Positions 15,001-18,846 of a stretch of DNA of 24,334 nt are shown here, one piece after another. The notes under the pieces are model-generated. The model worked only from the letters and a program-made list of their open reading frames with translations, had not been told where the DNA came from and ran no database searches. This stretch comes from a virus. The position numbers and the translations under genes were made by a program. Location of the stretch: positions 1 to 24,334 of IMG/VR virus record IMGVR_UViG_3300020421_001525. The stretch is one strand, 5' to 3'. The number at the start of each line of letters is the position of its first letter. The stretch's first letter is position 1.

Positions 15001-15295
15001 TCATTATCATCCCATTACTATTTGGGAATCCATCAGTATTATCTACTGTAATATCAATATTATCAGTACCTAACGTTATTTCTACTTCTAAGCTTGCTGT
15101 CTTAACAAGAATCTCAGGTGAGAATGTATCTACATCAAGATATTTCTCAAAATTATTGATTACATCTTGCGGACCTTCGCTTATCGATAAGGCCTCATAG
15201 TATTTCGACAGAAAATTCGTTACGAGGGGATAATCCTCGACAATGAAATCTGGTAACTGACTTTCGATCAGTGCTGCTAGACTTGGACCTGCCAT
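1..15295 (-). CDS. Giant baseplate-associated structural protein, partial (at least 5,098 aa)
   Basis: One continuous frame runs from ATG at 15295 to the left edge with no stop, so the C-terminus is missing. The start lies three bases after the gp6 stop (tandem TGA TAA), which implies translational coupling. It occupies the place of T4 gene 7, but I see no clear full-length gp7 match. The N-terminus (residues 1-220, opening MAGPSLAALIESQLPDF) resembles N-termini of large virion proteins of marine T4-like phages. Next come Gly-x-Gly-Tyr/Pro-Pro beta repeats (from about residue 590), a YHYH-type motif (802-812), helical modules (about 2209-2318), a Cys/YPR repeat array (about 2330-4295), a second helical module (about 4293-4362), two short helical CxxVESA(I/V)NT segments (near 4382 and 4442), and more beta-type sequence to the edge. 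It is probably a fibre or adhesin attached to the baseplate wedge. The frame is very secure; the function is inferred. Confidence 0.93.
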   Translation of the reverse strand, partial: MAGPSLAALIESQLPDFIVEDYPLVTNFLSKYYEALSISEGPQDVINNFEKYLDVDTFSPEILVKTASLEVEITLGTDNIDITVDNTDGFPNSNGMIMIDQEIFLYTSRTQTQFKNCIRGYSAKTELGDLYNDIKFVNSAAAVHKQYAVVNNLSNLLLAALIKNYEEQYTSGFPYPYLRDQTNKNLLVKRIKDFYNVKGTPQSLEFIFQMLFSVKPDIIYPKENVYKASESGWNNKELLVVEAISGDIRKVVGNPVVQSPDPYNPELTAANAIIDNIVGEPYQGSLQYTLTISPGSKEGDFAIARRTFLMNELSSTAGPGDRIDVFSTIGFPERDGRVIIGIEEITYSSKTATQFIIKERDAVNSQNKQEYTHKKLIRAFTKNNLVGHWNENGVSGEVHLRIYGLVSGLRSKGIEPEASSGLEYDETADNYFDVASGGIPYVNFNNMVEFRSSGFSDDLPLSNEWIINENFSKLIGSDPSNVGTNNIKDKLLSDVSAIYRDAENYYIASSGFPSYAIGPFDNIQTPQDQEYLKILPRKPIEASSKNITTSKEVGVLVNGVPILNHKSERGLDYGSVQKITITDPGRNYSVPPTVNIEGGATATAEINGLGEITAVNVTNPGSGYTSAPDVTFTSGSGGQFTVLIQQGEIANIYLSVNTQAQVIDAGSDYTEPPDVFIYDASGKGGGALFTCQIDVTTGKITGFTKQSGGFDYVDSSTTVTLVPRSRMASATAVLTRWEYNRYLEMSVDNGNASGIVEDSNDPNYGYAYGHIIAPSSLKVQRVDNVDGQGNPLSNKSHSPILGWAYDGNPIYGSFGYENAYQDVTAANPTVKRMGSSWKLKTSRISDAPSTTTYSLGRFTNDYEFEERLGDLDANNGRFCTTPEFPNGVYAYFMTTDDTEAPTFPYTIGEAFYNVPIEENWKPKSRQAFLPDGVRRRTVSANDKTGELLTSRVSGIEYGPITNVEVHQSSLNFTNEDVLYVDNSINDNGDGLFAAVDQIQGQEVASLSCNTPKNVYLTCNDNVYLNHNTVLTQDNSGATGTVIGKIEEDNKFVVKNVTGTFNKFDPIGSTTEIYNITFDDTIVADVGSLIVYAVNDGGVSHEAAIGKVLRNVFDKNTVIVELQNANPDLLTTVVDGNTVTIPSTSYNKLGFFANGNGCAIGEDSATIVNVRSLSKEFTLLDIEDNIAVLRTATKRHGLAVGDDVIVTVQPDSSISTQKYYVETKKYNTIKLNAPTKVTDINGSGVARLTVVNAGSGFTPSTTFAGLSLNNVSGTGQGATITLTTNAGGHVESFIIANKGDGYGYGNILTIQSSLLGGNVGSQDCSFFVDAAGCAKSDSVILTSSASGFSTGDIVQITDEFCEVVSVSGNEITVGRGVNGSEAEDHIEGVAVTLVSNVYRFTKDASISFGGNTAFVDSYNSETQDLTVYYQNEGDAVITTSSAFLDGSTPAKQVSIASAPDTSLKFRFRKDGEAEWNKNITLDIQRTYRYLFDTSDTSLLNRNLKFYENVYKTTDLIQSFESETKPGATGSFTTFQLGYGIPIDGSTWNSTPVLDIPPKIYYGEVADKVDSENQFFTLVEDPFAGKHPVFYGYEMEFAYRLTTTPQNEGFTNVQYYTDSLYAVGAIKRVKVISGGKNYTMPPLVPGVFLNKRFRGAFTPNIIDGRIVSVTVTDTGLNYSKPVVLLENIGNGANAKFNVELRPDGSVGRIIPTVEGIDYPDTTTLRLYESDVKLFSHGDDIGKLATLEIISSGKDFNNDPTLTPQVNPPIVMTLNNMPDKAFLNGELITQRNLGGDVIASGRVDYWVDGINILRLKGIYGNFDSRYQIYGETLRSYASIQKIFVADIVPEIGPTSTSVGSYSSDRSKLSAVSQKVQDGVYYQDYSYVVKSTISINDWRDFVKRFTHPAGFNLFGEVLIESEGDGTQPKTIDTPQSGIKDNGFGAVLSILEPGVLGVTCAHKSRKITQSHVRVDSMSKQRGKGTINYSEQNNVEIEVFDLDLSPEFDGAIQSDGTITGTTQFTLFKKDINEVLSPYNAKQLIVTLDGVLQDPDTAYTISGSTITFASPPLGPYIDDRTGIAVPGVTFYGKSMKFQDDTNNAEWMLEATNITSQFDGTTKEFDLGITITENDHLYVSLDGVIQEPDVAFTLTPGGIGTSKITFSEAPRQVGKIVELDIGDATNWLVNDFVVGQTSGARGEIVAKRYFRGNKYLDAANIIKDNASVLAEESVGILDDTSKFKPEYFQYPGLGRNQCIVDLKSVLRAMANDLIQGGNSNTFDAAKEYLLDPSDPNSEIKHIEGEVEATLWAMKYLKDMTILAVRNKFGIDNLYDYQRAATSNFSLTPSNAVYTPVNGTFVLTIPNHELTTEDFITIADNALTFSCAMGTGDKTYPRQGDPAYRSTLAITNVSGDDVTVNVGATTNITHTPTDGSYDPATGLLELTIGSHNLKPNTAVKIAPNSLSFSCEMDDQATVKTYPRTTDPYYDTAVNIVSTGSTFHTATGAVYSGTTGIMTVTVPDHGFENGDKVKIADGGITFSCTYGGGTHNYTGGTATNAITVTGGSQMDVTNAQYTPSTGDLILTIGAGHNLTLVDTITIAAGSLTFQCDEDNFGSDHSYPRTTDPVYNKAIGIKAVGSTTITVDVGVSSPGSAYPRATDAISGKFMPISNVQTNTFDISVLDTIPSTNTDAHTYVSSVPNAIELEKGKITLQVGSTPLVNHNVSDAQYDPQTGDMVLTIGTHSLNTNESIKLRDGSITFSCTEGSGTYSYPRTATIPLTATTGTTYNPTTGIMSVTTTGDHGLVDGDWIKFADGSLSLSCDYGTTNHTYVGGTSIDALSSGGTNYNVIGANYNSSNGEMVLTIGTHSLTTSDTVLIAANAIAFTCDADSNATTHTYPRIGDPAYNTSIDIDSVDQGAGTITVNVGAASGGQTKTYPRETDYPHDRWLKVSNTQADTTVFEVTVLDAIPSTNTNTHVFVSAVADGISKKKDPFHDTAINIKASDQSNGTITINVLNTAPSTNVTPHTYLGSLPGAVISGGGYTHRFISAANDAIISGGNYVHTFTGTTQNSIGVYADPYNIDNPVANTFIDAAKLISDNKIFVAEEAVARMATGTLQTVSDATYTPATGILELNIGTHSYTTGQFVRIPDNSLIFSCTMGSGNKTYPRPSDPISGETVQIKSVDQSGGTFTIDVGASPIVNYDVSNATYNPTSGDMVLTIGSHNLSTGTSIKLATDSLTFECPAAVGTHIYSGGTVTNAVTIDGVQKDITDADYNPVTGLLELTVGSTTGLAAATSHQAGSGTTYNPTTGIMTLEVTGHTFSNGDLVYLDDGAVTFKCQYGVGSAHTWVGGTSTNAITITAGSVQKDVTSATYDPNTGLCVMTIGAHSFTTSDTVTIGADKLSFTCTADGNVKTKTYPRATDPAYNTAIAIDAVDPSGGTITCNVGVVSGNVTTAYPRATDPISNKWVAISNVQTDTFDIQVLDTIPSTNTDAHTFVSSAPGAIKRASNTITIGAGKVTFTCDADNHATDHPYPRTTDPVYNTPIGIIAVTGTTVSCNVGIASATSQSTYPRATGAGTSSGSDYAYDTPLEITSATGTTITLNVNGGQGAISVNSAHTFISATAGALISGGNYTHTFQGSSAPIEVGVGTIADPYYDDAAYIKYEGTPLTATNAAYAPDTGIVTLTVPTYEFTPSNAAYSPASGDLQITLGAGHKLTTYDSIKITANSLSFSCEYNGVTQTKTYPRATGANTTSGADYAYDVFLPILKADETSVTVNINGGKGAISHNVPHTFQGAGANAITSQGHGLTSGDNIKIADGSLTFTCAEDGNLTSHPYPRATDPISDKWISVSNVTPNTFDIQCLETLPSTNETVHTFVSALVNGIVKQDGVIVTNVGKSSNTTPHLFSPQVGQTPTNATYTPSTGIMEVTITSHGFDNGDYVQFADGAVIFRCDENGQADDHAYPRAITDSFTASTGTQYDGSTGVLTVDVGVAHNLSDGDWIRFKDGALTFTCTEDTNQTQHAYPRYTDYPSNKWLEISNASGQTFDVTVLDIIPSTNTTAHSFVANQAMTDGIEHKKDPASSSWLKVMNKTSDTFQVQVNTTVPSSNVTTHVYQGSLPNSVKRAVILTGGDYQHTFDRALSNSITANTGAKFTPTNATFTPDTGILVLTIGSGHSLTTSNTITIDPNAIVMRCQMDANETPHSYPRPTDPAYGRTLNLQSVDAGAGTITLFVGKSLPLAYEPTVGRYDPITGDLIMDLGEHRLSRGTGFKFFRDALSLTCSMDNHETVHTYPRASSHDALGDCVDDVKDILKAIVWNLKYGGNNKVWDAADLFIDRSGYLEHIQHQIPEVLNVMGHLKTILANIIRSNTVNAVGSHGLTQVKDPSITKESNECAAVESAVNTFVTLIEDAVQSPTTFEANVARTIPERWPIVHSTLTANRDLTITVDSLPQCAQVESAINTLFSIVTTTIKETAFNNNNYLMTITQDFPNPNKIQVEMTEKEFLAGEDVQSEATLTTVTSTSTDVIAPGIQQLFFGYKHGKYYKLDSIEPQFNSAQTIFELERSGVPFYAERNQNIVIILNGVIQQNKVAYRIEDNYVIFNEPPSTGSACFILYYFGLDPERILLGYNIEQPGTFKKFFKLTLDTQVIIPVEGADCWVSTDASSNAHTYKYSYARGRIYKQNWEPGSRNLIFVEGVTAQKVNWEGGTISITRDRGDSASLLDANVTSVEELVNVDLRERLFNRQDRLESNLKPGDLIQIDGEADTRSIIRAAREALVTSGYDSDTTVGSFFRSYEYEVVVNVGPYSGQIEGDGGQAVARIDAELRYHTLVSSRQLNQEYLPGDILVQYADQNNTSSAIVWQATVKNYVPARKTVELYSNYLDGNPYTDPVEDNFRPGEKIYIDGTVGTESIGLQYLKPGGVNSLVVSKRDNSTYFDNQFNWRNDNVLNKGEDRLGGAFIPANASANNISQEYGYTSSIYSDDLEDQISKNYREPPVLVFRSASLLDENGVAIGSPTGGGARANAIVTRGEVSDLEIISSGSGYKVPPQVLFTRGYFVIRKDPINIKNLTTFGINREIDLRCGLRSYIDTIFKGGSAPQWRSMLPL
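2200..2425 (-). other. Helical module after the repeat array (copy 2)
   Basis: Around C4296 the giant protein reads CVDDVKDILKAIVWNLKYGG, then VWDAADLF and a helix with EVLNVMGHLKTI. It is clearly related to the module at C2250 (shared Cys, VL.A...NL..GGN, F/WDAA). The two copies bracket the Cys/YPR array. Two shorter duplicated helices follow (CAAVESAVNTF and CAQVESAINTL, nt about 2150 and 1970). Confidence 0.6.
2425..8295 (-). repeat. Tandem Cys/YPR protein repeats within the giant gene (about 18 units)
   Basis: Residues about 2330-4295 of the giant protein are built from diverged units averaging roughly 110 residues. A typical unit reads Y-x-P-x-T-G-x-L-x-L-T-I-G-x-H-x-L, then a D-x-I-x-I strand, then (S/A)-L-x-F-(T/S)-C, an acidic stretch, H-x-Y-P-R-x-T-D-P, and an I-T-V-x-V-G strand. 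I count 18 copies of the hydrophobic-x-F-x-C core and 18 of Y-P-R. Linkers include H-T-F-V-S-A and S-G-G-x-Y-x-H-x-F motifs. Related DNA is visible: blocks near 3156, 4855, 6410 and 7256 share a GTAGAAGG-type start and a similar continuation. The alternating strand pattern suggests a beta-rich fibre. The single conserved cysteine per unit is unusual for an extracellular phage fibre. Confidence 0.9.
8340..8675 (-). other. Helical modules before the repeat array (copy 1)
   Basis: Two adjoining segments of the giant protein sit just upstream of the repeat array. The first (from residue 2209) reads DAANIIKDN...AEESVGIL. The second (around C2250) reads CIVDLKSVLRAMANDLIQGG, followed by FDAAKEYL and a long helix with EVEATLWAM. 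The first recurs at residue 3083 (DAAKLISDN...AEEAVARM). The second recurs after the array at C4296. They look like helical spacer or trimerisation modules; the role is inferred. Confidence 0.6.
12860..12895 (-). other. YHYH-type motif in the giant protein
   Basis: Residues 802-812 read GWAYDGNPIYG, preceded by HSPIL. This matches the core of the YHYH domain (Pfam YHYH family), which is found in large structural proteins of marine phages and in secreted bacterial proteins. The biochemical role of the domain is not established. The call rests on this short motif alone, read by eye. Confidence 0.6.
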
Positions 15296-15298
15296 TTA

Positions 15299-17113
15299 TC
15301 AGATTAGTGCTTCTTGGGTGATCAGGAATACGCTAGACTGCAAATCTAAACTTAGATATGCTTCACGATAAGCGTATATGTCTTTGTTTAAAGGAGTAAC
15401 ACGAAGTTCGATCCTTTCATCATCATAACTTCCTTTGATTATATTTAACCGATTCAACATTACCTCTCCTTTATCATAATCTATTGTTCCTTGCTGTGAA
15501 TTAAGGATAAATCGGTTTTGAGTGGTAGAATCTATTTTATAAAGGTAAACATTACCTTTTTGATCATCGGCCAAATAAACAACATCAGCAGGATAGTCTG
15601 CAACAACAAATCCACTACTTTGAACAGCAGGTGCTGTACACCCACTCTTCACTACATTTTGATAGCAGACCTCATATTGAGTAATTGTATTCAATACTGG
15701 TGTAAAATCCTTCCTTAATTTAATACTAGTCTCATTGGAAGTGATTGCATCATCAGTAGCATCAACTATACCAACAATACGACTGTATTTAAACCTACCA
15801 TTAAATTTTTCTAAATCTGATGTGGATCTATACTTGGTAAGTGAAGATACAACTGCTGCTTTCAACTCTGACTCATTTAAAGTTGTCTTGGATTTGTTAT
15901 AGTATACGTTTGATTGCAATTCAACGTATGTAATCGAAGGATCAACAATTTCAGGTGTAACTGAAACTACAGCATACTTTTTAAGATCAGTAGAAATTAA
16001 ATTTTTAGTATACTGTGATAATTTAGCAGAGTAAGACGGTTTTATTACGATTTTGACTTTACCGTATTCTGGTGGGCTAGCGTCTTCTCCACCATAACAA
16101 ACGATATCAGCAATTGCAGGGAAAATACGACGGATAATGGATTCGTAGTCGTCTGCTGTAACTGCTCTATTTTGTGCGTTAAAAAACTTCGGAGCATTTC
16201 TTTTGACAGAATCAATCGATTCAAGAGTTTCTCCTCCAGATGCTGCTGTAGTGGTTGTTAATGTAACTGATGGTGCATAATCACTAGCACCAGTGCTATC
16301 TTCTAATACAGCACCGTATGAGAAGACTTTAGCATTATTTGCAGCACCACCATTAGTTGTGATATATGATACTTCGATATAATTGTTTGTGTCTAATTTT
16401 GAACCCAAGATACCATCACCGAAGATGATCTCATAACGTTCATCCTCACCTTCTTGTAAGAAGTATACCTGTGATGTGCCATCAAACCCAATAATATTAT
16501 CAGCTAAGCGATACTCAACCACACTAGTACTACTAAATGTTGGTCTAATAGTAACTTTGAGAGAACTTGTATCGATTCCTGGGTTCTGAAGGATAAACCT
16601 TTGGGGAACTCCTGCATTAAAGGTAAAAGTTTCGAGAACATAATTTCCTTCCTTTATTTCTACACCACTAAAGTTAGCAATACTCTGAGTATTCAGTCCA
16701 ACAACATAATCTTTAGCAGTAATGAAAGAATATGTAGTACCATTGATTCTAGTAAGAAATTGTGACCCTCTAGGAAGTTTAACAATCTCTGGGATGCTTT
16801 GCAAAGCACTAAAATCAGCAGCAATATCAATAACTGCTGTTGGAGATACAGATGACTTGGGAAGATACCCTATCTGCTTGGCCAGAGACACCACGTTGTC
16901 CCTGAGGGTCGCTGATTCAAGGAACGCCTCATTTACTACCATATTAGCGTTAAACGCCGTGTAATACGTGTTATACGCTAATACATCTAATATGGTAGAA
17001 AGAGTCGAACCTTCAAAATCGTAATCAGTGAAATCACTATTACTACGCAGGTATTCCTTCAGAGAGGATTTAATCTCTGTAAAGTCTAAATTGGCAACTT
17101 GAACGTAAGACAT
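15299..17113 (-). CDS. 6: Baseplate wedge protein gp6 (T4-like)
   Basis: This 604-residue protein belongs to the T4 gp6 / baseplate J-like family, which forms the inner ring of the baseplate wedge and holds the wedges together. The N-terminus is typical of the marine T4-like branch: ILDVLAYNTYYTAFNANM, then NEAFLESATLRDNVV and AKQIGYLPKS. A J-like core follows, with a VKRNAPKFFNAQNRAVTADD segment near residues 305-325, then VKIVIKPS. T4 gp6 is somewhat longer (about 660 aa). The ATG immediately follows the gp25 TAA stop with no gap, and the stop is three bases from the giant gene, so gp25, gp6 and the giant protein appear translationally coupled. Confidence 0.93.
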   Translation of the reverse strand: MSYVQVANLDFTEIKSSLKEYLRSNSDFTDYDFEGSTLSTILDVLAYNTYYTAFNANMVVNEAFLESATLRDNVVSLAKQIGYLPKSSVSPTAVIDIAADFSALQSIPEIVKLPRGSQFLTRINGTTYSFITAKDYVVGLNTQSIANFSGVEIKEGNYVLETFTFNAGVPQRFILQNPGIDTSSLKVTIRPTFSSTSVVEYRLADNIIGFDGTSQVYFLQEGEDERYEIIFGDGILGSKLDTNNYIEVSYITTNGGAANNAKVFSYGAVLEDSTGASDYAPSVTLTTTTAASGGETLESIDSVKRNAPKFFNAQNRAVTADDYESIIRRIFPAIADIVCYGGEDASPPEYGKVKIVIKPSYSAKLSQYTKNLISTDLKKYAVVSVTPEIVDPSITYVELQSNVYYNKSKTTLNESELKAAVVSSLTKYRSTSDLEKFNGRFKYSRIVGIVDATDDAITSNETSIKLRKDFTPVLNTITQYEVCYQNVVKSGCTAPAVQSSGFVVADYPADVVYLADDQKGNVYLYKIDSTTQNRFILNSQQGTIDYDKGEVMLNRLNIIKGSYDDERIELRVTPLNKDIYAYREAYLSLDLQSSVFLITQEALI

Positions 17114-17512
17114 TTATCGGGTTCTTTCTAGAAAGAATTCTACATCACGAACTTGGACATCAGTAGGTATACCAATAATCTCAAACGAAATAGAGCATTC
17201 AAAACCGTTACCGTCATAATCAGCATCTACATCGCAACGAAGTAGATTGATTCTTGGTTCGTATTTGTTTATTACATATTCAATCTCTTCCTTTAAAAGA
17301 GATGCAGTTGCAGCATCAAGAGGTTCAAATAACAAATCCGCAACATTACTACCTAGATCAGGCTTGAAGAATCTTTCCCCCTTCCTGGTCATCACAATAT
17401 TATATAACGCTCTTTTAACCGCATCTTCATCCGTGGTTATAAGAACGTCTTCTGTAACTGGGTTCATACCCATTGAAATGGATAGATCCTTGAAGTCTAC
17501 CTTTGTAGGCAT
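17114..17512 (-). CDS. 25: Baseplate wedge protein gp25 (T4-like, GPW/gp25 family)
   Basis: This 132-residue protein has the same length as T4 gp25. Diagnostic features are the TRKGERFFKPDLGS stretch at residues 42-55, the EPR motif at 85-87 (the conserved core of the gp25/GPW family, also found in type VI secretion baseplates), and the SFEIIGIP strand near the C-terminus. gp25 binds gp6 to form the inner baseplate core and helps prime sheath assembly. The gene is adjacent to gene 6, as expected for partners. It is separated by 24 bases from the SET-domain gene upstream, where a CTAAATA motif could supply an internal late promoter. Confidence 0.95.
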   Translation of the reverse strand: MPTKVDFKDLSISMGMNPVTEDVLITTDEDAVKRALYNIVMTRKGERFFKPDLGSNVADLLFEPLDAATASLLKEEIEYVINKYEPRINLLRCDVDADYDGNGFECSISFEIIGIPTDVQVRDVEFFLERTR

Positions 17513-17536
17513 CTACAAAATTACTAGTTCGTCACT

Positions 17537-17836
17537 TTATTTAGCGACTTCGTAAAAGGTATACTTCAAAAATAACTCTTCTCCCTTTTTAATGGGTCTT
17601 ATAGTACGCATATGATATATCTTACCCCATTCTTCTTTTTCAAATACTTTAACGCAATTAGGAGTTTCACTGTGGTTAACAAACCCACCTAAAGGGGTTC
17701 TCATAATATCTTCATCAACCACAACGTGTGATATACCCAGATAAACATCATCAGGTATATCCTCCAAAGCAAATAGGCCCTGTCCAGCGACAGGGCTATC
17801 TTTTACGTGTAAACACCTAGGTAATGCTTGATACAT
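17537..17836 (-). CDS. Small SET-domain protein (putative protein-lysine methyltransferase)
   Basis: This 99-residue protein matches a minimal SET domain. It has a GxG turn at residues 18-20 (AGQGLFA), the signature GGFVNHSETPNC at 50-61 (the N-H-S..P-N-C element that binds S-adenosylmethionine), and GEELFLKYTF at 85-94 with the conserved E-L and catalytic-type tyrosine (Y92). SET proteins transfer methyl groups to protein lysines. This one is shorter than most SET cores (about 130 aa) and lacks obvious pre-SET or post-SET cysteine clusters, so activity is not assured. It overlaps the upstream 62-aa gene by one base (TGATG) and precedes gene 25, which suggests late co-expression with baseplate proteins. 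The substrate is unknown; a virion or host protein are both possible. Confidence 0.85.
   Translation of the reverse strand: MYQALPRCLHVKDSPVAGQGLFALEDIPDDVYLGISHVVVDEDIMRTPLGGFVNHSETPNCVKVFEKEEWGKIYHMRTIRPIKKGEELFLKYTFYEVAK
17539..17545 (-). promoter_or_regulatory. Possible internal late promoter before gene 25 (CTAAATA)
   Basis: CTAAATA overlaps the last codons and stop of the SET gene (GCT AAA TAA), 26 bases before the gene 25 ATG. The distance suits a late promoter for genes 25, 6 and the giant gene. Because it also encodes the C-terminal Ala-Lys-stop it may be coincidental. Confidence 0.4.
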
Positions 17837-18024
17837 CAGTATTTTCTAGGATGAGTAGTAATTTCACCGCCTACAAGTTTTACATTGTGAACTACCTTGG
17901 ATGTCTTACGAGCAAAATGATAATCTAATCTCTTTTTACCCCAGTACAAACCTACTAACCAGAGAGTGAGGATAAATCCTTCACCATATCCAATTTCAGT
18001 CCAGATCTTATAGATCCATTCCAT
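17836..18024 (-). CDS. Small membrane protein, function unknown
   Basis: This 62-residue protein has one hydrophobic segment at about residues 13-29 (YGEGFILTLWLVGLYWG) followed by a basic stretch (KKRLDYHFARK), so the C-terminus is likely cytoplasmic. I do not recognise a family. The start overlaps the stop of the 45-aa gene by one base (TAATG) and the stop overlaps the SET gene start by one base, placing it firmly in the late operon. Its role is unknown. Confidence 0.75.
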   Translation of the reverse strand: MEWIYKIWTEIGYGEGFILTLWLVGLYWGKKRLDYHFARKTSKVVHNVKLVGGEITTHPRKY

Positions 18025-18161
18025 TAACGAAATTCCCCAATTTTACAAAGTTTAGCATCAACAGATTCAGGAGTAGCCCGAACTCTATACTCCACATTAT
18101 CTCTTTTGGAGAGTGTCGTCAAGAGTTCTGCTACCTTGTTCCACATATTGTTGTAGTTCAT
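18024..18161 (-). CDS. Small hypothetical protein (45 aa)
   Basis: The frame starts MNYNNMWNKVAELL and ends LCKIGEFR. The coding call rests on both junctions: its ATG overlaps the upstream TGA by four bases (ATGA), and its TAA overlaps the ATG of the 62-aa gene (TAATG). It is mostly polar, with one amphipathic helix at residues 6-18. No family is recognised. Confidence 0.65.
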   Translation of the reverse strand: MNYNNMWNKVAELLTTLSKRDNVEYRVRATPESVDAKLCKIGEFR

Positions 18162-18298
18162 CTCTTACCTTGACCTCTGTACGGTTTACGTGCCTTATTA
18201 CGTGAAGTAGCAGAATACTTAGTGTGAGCACCAGAGCCTTGACTGGTCTTTTTAGGGGTCGGTTCAATTTTGTCTGAGTTGTTTGAATAAAGTGCCAT
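18158..18298 (-). CDS. Small basic structural-operon protein (46 aa)
   Basis: The protein starts MALYSNNSDKIEPTPKKTSQ and is strongly basic at the C-terminus (SATSRNKARKPYRGQGKR). It has no predicted hydrophobic segment and is probably disordered. Its ATG overlaps the stop of the PAAR-like gene (TAATG), and its stop overlaps the next start (ATGA). From memory, similar small basic proteins occur at this place in marine T4-like phages, but I cannot name a function. The basic tail could bind nucleic acid or acidic protein surfaces. Confidence 0.75.
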   Translation of the reverse strand: MALYSNNSDKIEPTPKKTSQGSGAHTKYSATSRNKARKPYRGQGKR

Positions 18299-18846
18299 TA
18301 GTTAGAGCAATCGGTTACAGAGTTGTCACCAGGTGATTGAGATCCTGATCCACCACCACCTCCTATAGAAGGAATTGATAGTATAGGGAAAGATCCCATT
18401 CCACCCATTGTAGCAGCTAAAGCAGCAAGTTTGCTAATTGAGCTTCCACCTTTACATAATAACACATTAGGGGCACCTACCGCAACCTTTGATCCGCAAG
18501 TAATCTGTGTACCTATCATAGCAGGAGGAAGTCCAGTTGGACAAATCTTAGGTCCAATCTTCGCCATTACAGCATCTGTTTCTGGATCACCTGTTTTGGG
18601 TACCATCTGAGGGACAGATGGAGCACCTACTCCGCAATCAACGGTAGCACAACCAACCCCAACAGTGCCTGGATGGCACGCAGGGTTCTTTCCACACGGT
18701 TTACAGTGTGTAAGACGCACTTGTGTACTCACAAGAGGTGGAATTTTAGTTACTAGGACACTTGTAACGGGTGAAGGGGCATATCCAGCTGGTGGCCAGC
18801 ATCCGTGACCCGTACAAACACCTGTAGATAGTCCAAAAGCAGACAT
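18298..18846 (-). CDS. PAAR-like baseplate spike tip protein, cysteine-rich
   Basis: This 182-residue protein opens with GVCTGHGCWPP, then a TKIPPLVSTQVRLTHC turn, ACHPGTVGVGC, and later CGSKVAVGAPNVLLCKG. This pattern resembles PAAR-type proteins that cap the central spike (T4 gp5.4 in T4). Eleven cysteines are present (11, 16, 48, 51, 57, 66, 71, 102, 117, 131, 180) along with His 14, 47 and 58, which could form the metal site at the tip. The C-terminus is a low-complexity Gly/Ser tail (about 150-175). It is translationally coupled to the 843-aa gene (TAATG) and lies upstream of genes 25 and 6, like gene 5.4 upstream of gene 6 in T4. The PAAR call is by eye. Confidence 0.72.
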   Translation of the reverse strand: MSAFGLSTGVCTGHGCWPPAGYAPSPVTSVLVTKIPPLVSTQVRLTHCKPCGKNPACHPGTVGVGCATVDCGVGAPSVPQMVPKTGDPETDAVMAKIGPKICPTGLPPAMIGTQITCGSKVAVGAPNVLLCKGGSSISKLAALAATMGGMGSFPILSIPSIGGGGGSGSQSPGDNSVTDCSN

